Positions 42,406 to 45,407 of a stretch of DNA of 45,407 nucleotides are shown here, piece after piece. The number at the start of each line of letters is the position of its first letter. Position 1 is the stretch's first letter. Source of the stretch: Syntrophomonadaceae bacterium (lineage in GTDB: Bacteria; Bacillota; Dethiobacteria; DTU022); NCBI GenBank assembly GCA_007132095.1, contig SLPH01000058.1:1-45407 (forward strand), read 5' to 3'. The notes below the pieces were generated by a model. That model was not told the DNA's origin. It saw nothing but the letters and a program-made list of their open reading frames with translations, and searched no databases. The position numbers were made by a program, and so were the translations under genes.

Positions 42406-43140
42406 ATGAATGTTAATAACTATATCAAGCAAAAGTTGAACGACGGAGCAGTGCATGTGACTCTTATCGATCCGTCCCGGCAAGCGCCCGATGCTGCGGG
42501 GCGTTTGGCGGAGACTGCCCAGGAAGTTGGCAGTGATCTGATATTTGTTGGCGGTTCTTCAGGAGTAACCCAGCGCACCCTGGCTGAAACGGCAGAAGCG
42601 GTAAAGGAGAGGGCCTCGATACCGGTCTTGTATTTTCCAACCGGCTCAGAGTCTGTCAGTTTCAACCTTGATGCTTTCTTATTCCTCAGCCTTCTGAATT
42701 CCCGGAACTCGCAGTTTATCAGCGGCATTCAGTCTAAAATGGCTCTTGTTCTCAAGCGGCTTGAAATTGAAGTGCTTTCTGTTGGTTATATCATGGTTGA
42801 ACCGGGCATGAAGCTGGGCGAAATAGGTGAAGCAGAGCTGGTTGCGCGCGATAATTTCTGGCAGGCTATCGGTTATGCTTTGACCGCTCAATTTATGGGT
42901 ATGCCCTACGTATATCTCGAAGCCGGCAACGGGGCCGCTCAGCCTGTTCCGGCAGGTATGATCAGGGCTGTAAAGAGAGAAGTAGAGATCCCCCTGATTG
43001 TTGGAGGGGGGATCCGTACCGCTATTGATGCCCGCAGAGTTCGTCAGGCCGGGGCCGATATAGTTGTAACAGGGACAGTAATTGAAACAGCAGGCTACAG
43101 GGAAAGGCTGCGGTCCATCCTCAGTGCCTTAAAGGACTAA
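42406..43140 (+). CDS. Geranylgeranylglyceryl/heptaprenylglyceryl phosphate synthase-like protein
   Basis: A 244-residue TIM-barrel prenyl-transferase. LIDPSRQ (about 20-26), IFVGGSSGVT (about 46-55), YFPTGSES (75-82), YLEAGNGAAQPVPAGM (about 170-185) and VGGGIRTAIDARRVRQAGADIVVTGTVIE are the phosphate- and glycerol-phosphate-binding loops of the GGGPS/PcrB family. The YLEAGNGA form resembles archaeal-type GGGPS (YLEAGSGA) rather than Bacillus PcrB (YLEYSG). It would join a polyprenyl diphosphate to sn-glycerol-1-phosphate, yet no glycerol-1-phosphate dehydrogenase gene is in view. It is a single gene with a poor SD (AGAGGT) between two other units. Confidence 0.85.
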   Translation: MNVNNYIKQKLNDGAVHVTLIDPSRQAPDAAGRLAETAQEVGSDLIFVGGSSGVTQRTLAETAEAVKERASIPVLYFPTGSESVSFNLDAFLFLSLLNSRNSQFISGIQSKMALVLKRLEIEVLSVGYIMVEPGMKLGEIGEAELVARDNFWQAIGYALTAQFMGMPYVYLEAGNGAAQPVPAGMIRAVKREVEIPLIVGGGIRTAIDARRVRQAGADIVVTGTVIETAGYRERLRSILSALKD

Positions 43141-43305
43141 CCTGGCATTGAATTGGTGAAACCTGATTTAATCAAGAGACATCTCAATATAACTTCAGAA
43201 GTAAGCAATATGATGTTTGTTTTCAGGATGCTGCAAGTCAAGTTATTTAGAAATTACTTGTCAGTGTTGGTAATGAAACGATTGATTTTCAGCGATTAAA
43301 TAGCC

Positions 43306-43342
43306 AATGGCGTTTGGGTTTATCTTCAACTCAAGCGCCGTT
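43306..43342 (+). terminator. Strand-specific hairpin after the GGGPS-like gene
   Basis: AATGGCGTTTGGGTT pairs with AACTCAAGCGCCGTT over 15 bp with three G-U pairs, around a seven-base loop, followed by TATAATT. The wobble pairs exist only in plus-strand RNA, so it terminates the gene ending at 43140. Confidence 0.65.
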
Positions 43343-43413
43343 TATAATTGCGATTTGACTTATATTTTACCTGTGCACTTTCGAAGACCGGTAAATGAAG
43401 CAGCGCTAATTGT

Positions 43414-44328
43414 TTAGCGGGCGCAGTCGCCGCTTTTTCCGGTAACTGTTTCTAAGGCATGTTCGAGCACGGGAAGAAGCACTTCCAGGCATTCTCCGAC
43501 TGCTTTAGGACTGCCAGGAAGATTCACAATCAGGGTAGTTCCCGTGATGCCTGCCACAGCTCTCGAGAGCATAGCCCTGGCGGTAACCGCAGCGGTTTCG
43601 CGACGCATCGCTTCAGGTATCCCGGGCACCTGACGTTCAATTACCGCTAAAGTTGCTTCGGGTGTAACATCTCTTGGTCCCATTCCGGTCCCCCCTGTTG
43701 TAAAGATGGCGTCCGGATCAGTTTTTAGCATGCTGCTGAGAGCTTCTTTCAGAGAATCAATGTCATCGGCAACAATAAGGGAGTCTGCCAGGTCGCCGTA
43801 GGGAGTGAGCATCTCTGAGATCAGCGGCCCGCTTGTATCTTCGCGTTCCCCCCGCGAGCCTTTGTCGCTGGCGGTAATAATGCCAAAACGGTAAGAAGGC
43901 ATAATTAAGATTGGATCGCCTGCTTCAACCTCTCCGTCAGTCAAAACTTCGGCAAAAACTCCTTCGCGCGGCATAACGCAATCGCCGGCCTGATAGTAAA
44001 TAGCGCAGCGGTCATGGCACTCCTTACCGATCTGGCTAATTTTTAAGATTACCTCTTTTCCAATCCTGAGCCGCGTTCCGACCGGCAGCCCGGGCAGATT
44101 AATGCCACGGGTGGTCAGGTTTTCGGCAAAATCTCCAGGCCCTACTTCTAATCCTTTTTCTATCATTTTGGCGATACTTTCTTCGGCAAGAAGGCTAACC
44201 TGGCGGTGGGCAAAACCGGCATGAGCATCATTTTCCAGGCCCCGGTTTTTAATAAGAAAACATTTTCCAATATTAGTTTTGCGCTGCCCCTTTTCCGGGC
44301 TTGTGCAGACTGCAGTTATGTTGGCCAT
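43414..44328 (-). CDS. MOSC domain - MogA molybdopterin adenylyltransferase fusion
   Basis: This 304-residue protein combines a MOSC domain (about 1-145: GLENDAHAGFAHRQVSLLAEESI, GDFAENLTTRGINL, ISQIGKECHDRCAIY) with a MogA/MoaB-type domain (about 147-304: FGIITASDKGSRGEREDTSG, TTGGTGMGPRDVTPEAT, LPGSPKAVGECLEVLLPVL). The MogA half adenylates molybdopterin before metal insertion. The MOSC half may bind or sulfurate the cofactor. The gene starts at ATG 44328, sharing one base (TAATG) with the stop of the MobB-MoaC gene, so translation is coupled. Such cofactor is needed for molybdo- or tungsto-enzymes such as the AOR encoded in this window. Confidence 0.92.
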   Translation of the reverse strand: MANITAVCTSPEKGQRKTNIGKCFLIKNRGLENDAHAGFAHRQVSLLAEESIAKMIEKGLEVGPGDFAENLTTRGINLPGLPVGTRLRIGKEVILKISQIGKECHDRCAIYYQAGDCVMPREGVFAEVLTDGEVEAGDPILIMPSYRFGIITASDKGSRGEREDTSGPLISEMLTPYGDLADSLIVADDIDSLKEALSSMLKTDPDAIFTTGGTGMGPRDVTPEATLAVIERQVPGIPEAMRRETAAVTARAMLSRAVAGITGTTLIVNLPGSPKAVGECLEVLLPVLEHALETVTGKSGDCAR

Positions 44329-45326
44329 TACTGTTGCTCACGGCGATAATGACCGGAGCACCCCCCCTTCTTTTCTACGAGTCGAATGTTTTGAATTACC
44401 ATATCCTTATCAACAGCCTTGCACATATCATATACTGTAAGGGCTGCCACGCTGACTCCGGTTAAGGCTTCCATTTCTACCCCGGTCTGGCCCGATAGTT
44501 TTACCCTCACACCTATCTCAATCACAGCCGGAACGCCTGCCCGGTGTTCAAAGTCTACTTCTACTGCAGAAATTCCCAGCGGGTGGGCCATGGGGATCAG
44601 GCGTCCTGTTTCTTTAACCGCCATAACGGCCGCTACCTGGGCCACGGCCAGGACATCGCCTTTGGCCATTCTGCCACCTGTTACTTTTTCCAGCGTTTCC
44701 TGCTTCATCAGGATCTCTCCCCTGGCATAAGCTTCGCGCAGGGTCGCTTCTTTCGCCGATACATCAACCATTCTGGGACGTCCTTCAGGGTCAAAGTGGG
44801 TTAGCCCCGAAGGCGGGCTTTCTTTTTCAGCGTTCAGCGGGAAAAATGTGCGTTCGATAAAATCGGCCAGTTCACCTGGTTTTTCCAGGGGCAGGACCGG
44901 AACAGGCAGCATTAAATCGCTAAGATCTGATACCACGGCCACTGTGTTGGCTGGAAGCAGGGGAGATCTGTTAACGGCGCTGCGAAGGACCTCTATTTTA
45001 GGGTTTTCGCTATGCTTGTCGCCCTCGATCAGGATCAGATCGAAATCGCGCAGCAGCTCGATTGCAGCTTCAGTGCCGCTTTTATCAACGCTTTTACCGG
45101 TTAAAATAAAGCGATCTGATGCGGCCAGGCCGGCTATATCGGCCCCAGCCTCCCCTAAGCGGAAGCTGTCTTTTCCTTCAGGGTCTACACTGAATCGCTT
45201 AAGGTTGCCCTTGATGGCAGCAACCCTGTATCCGCGGCTTTTCAGCAGCGGTAAAATTCTTTCAATGAGCGTTGTTTTTCCGGTACTTGATTGAGCGGCA
45301 ACTATATTAATTATGACCGGAGCCAA
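44328..45326 (-). CDS. MobB - MoaC fusion
   Basis: This 332-residue fusion starts with a MobB-type P-loop GTPase (AAQSSTGKTTLIERIL near residues 9-24; DLILIEGDKHSENPKIEVLR near 100), which assists addition of GMP to molybdopterin. Residues about 170-332 are MoaC, the cyclic pyranopterin monophosphate synthase (MVDVSAKEATLREAYARG, IPMAHPLGISAVEVDF, TGVEMEALTGVSVAALTVYDMCKAVD). The joining of an early and a late step in one chain is unusual. TTG 45326 (MAPVIINIV) follows GGAGGTGG at normal spacing; the in-frame GTG 45368 lies before that SD. Confidence 0.9.
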   Translation of the reverse strand: MAPVIINIVAAQSSTGKTTLIERILPLLKSRGYRVAAIKGNLKRFSVDPEGKDSFRLGEAGADIAGLAASDRFILTGKSVDKSGTEAAIELLRDFDLILIEGDKHSENPKIEVLRSAVNRSPLLPANTVAVVSDLSDLMLPVPVLPLEKPGELADFIERTFFPLNAEKESPPSGLTHFDPEGRPRMVDVSAKEATLREAYARGEILMKQETLEKVTGGRMAKGDVLAVAQVAAVMAVKETGRLIPMAHPLGISAVEVDFEHRAGVPAVIEIGVRVKLSGQTGVEMEALTGVSVAALTVYDMCKAVDKDMVIQNIRLVEKKGGCSGHYRREQQ

Positions 45327-45370
45327 AGTTCCACCTCCATTAAGTAAGAGCTTTTTATTACCAGGCACGG

Positions 45371-45407
45371 TTAGCCGCCGGTTTTAGACATCGCTCTCAT
45401 CGCTCCC
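45371..45407 (-). CDS. C-terminal tail of a probable moaA (partial)
   Basis: On the minus strand, eleven in-frame codons ending in TAA at 45371-45373 read GAMRAMSKTGG, and the frame is open to the window edge. GTP 3',8-cyclase (MoaA) characteristically ends in a conserved Gly-Gly tail, and the position immediately upstream of moaC fits. With so few residues this is an inference only. Confidence 0.5.
   Translation of the reverse strand, partial: GAMRAMSKTGG

Overview
The window looks like a chromosome segment from a strictly anaerobic, amino-acid- and fatty-acid-metabolising Firmicute (Clostridia; Peptococcaceae-, Syntrophomonas- or Dethiobacter-like). The signs are strong GGAGG ribosome binding sites with many GTG/TTG starts, a T-box leader, two sigma-54 activators, a tungsten-type aldehyde:ferredoxin oxidoreductase, a four-subunit 2-oxoacid:ferredoxin oxidoreductase and a complete C4 beta-oxidation/butyrate gene set. 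I see no tRNA, rRNA, CRISPR array, insertion sequence or phage gene. The exact taxon is an inference.

Left part (1-14110): a nitrogen-compound catabolic island. An Asp/Glu-racemase-family gene (+) is followed on the minus strand by a class-III aminotransferase, a D-aminoacylase-type amidohydrolase, an N-carbamoylputrescine-amidase-like hydrolase, an NhaC-family transporter, an aldehyde:ferredoxin oxidoreductase (AOR), and a remarkable fusion of putrescine aminotransferase (PatA) to a four-cluster AorA-like polyferredoxin. A divergent sigma-54 activator (10332-12125) and a sodium:solute symporter (12298-13869) complete it. Both the PatA-AorA/AOR operon and the symporter have near-perfect -24/-12 promoters. 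Each is preceded by a pair of TTCTC-N6-GAGAA sites exactly 30 bp apart, which defines a small regulon. The model is: uptake, then putrescine to 4-aminobutanal, then a carboxylic acid, with low-potential electrons passed into the fused ferredoxin.

Middle part (14345-35744): a flavodoxin-like protein, DNA polymerase IV, carAB with unusual start codons, a gene-poor 570-bp gap holding a sigma-54-like promoter and a large inverted repeat, a universal stress protein, an alpha/beta hydrolase, and a broken HDOD gene with an out-of-frame internal deletion. A DUF697 membrane protein follows. Then comes a ferredoxin-alpha-beta-gamma 2-oxoacid:ferredoxin oxidoreductase operon controlled by a T-box leader with a probable leucine (CTC) specifier. 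After it lie a homocysteine S-methyltransferase, an AI-2E-family permease, a cyclophilin, a DUF1847 protein, a small membrane protein, an SLC13-type permease and a PrpR-like sigma-54 activator.

Right part (36090-45407): a sigma-54 promoter drives thiolase, 3-hydroxyacyl-CoA dehydrogenase, acyl-CoA dehydrogenase, enoyl-CoA hydratase and a Cat1-type CoA-transferase, which together interconvert acetyl-CoA and butyryl-CoA. Next are a geranylgeranylglyceryl-phosphate-synthase-like gene and, on the minus strand, molybdenum/tungsten cofactor genes as fusions (MobB-MoaC, MOSC-MogA) with the tail of a probable moaA at the edge. These could supply the pterin cofactor needed by the AOR.
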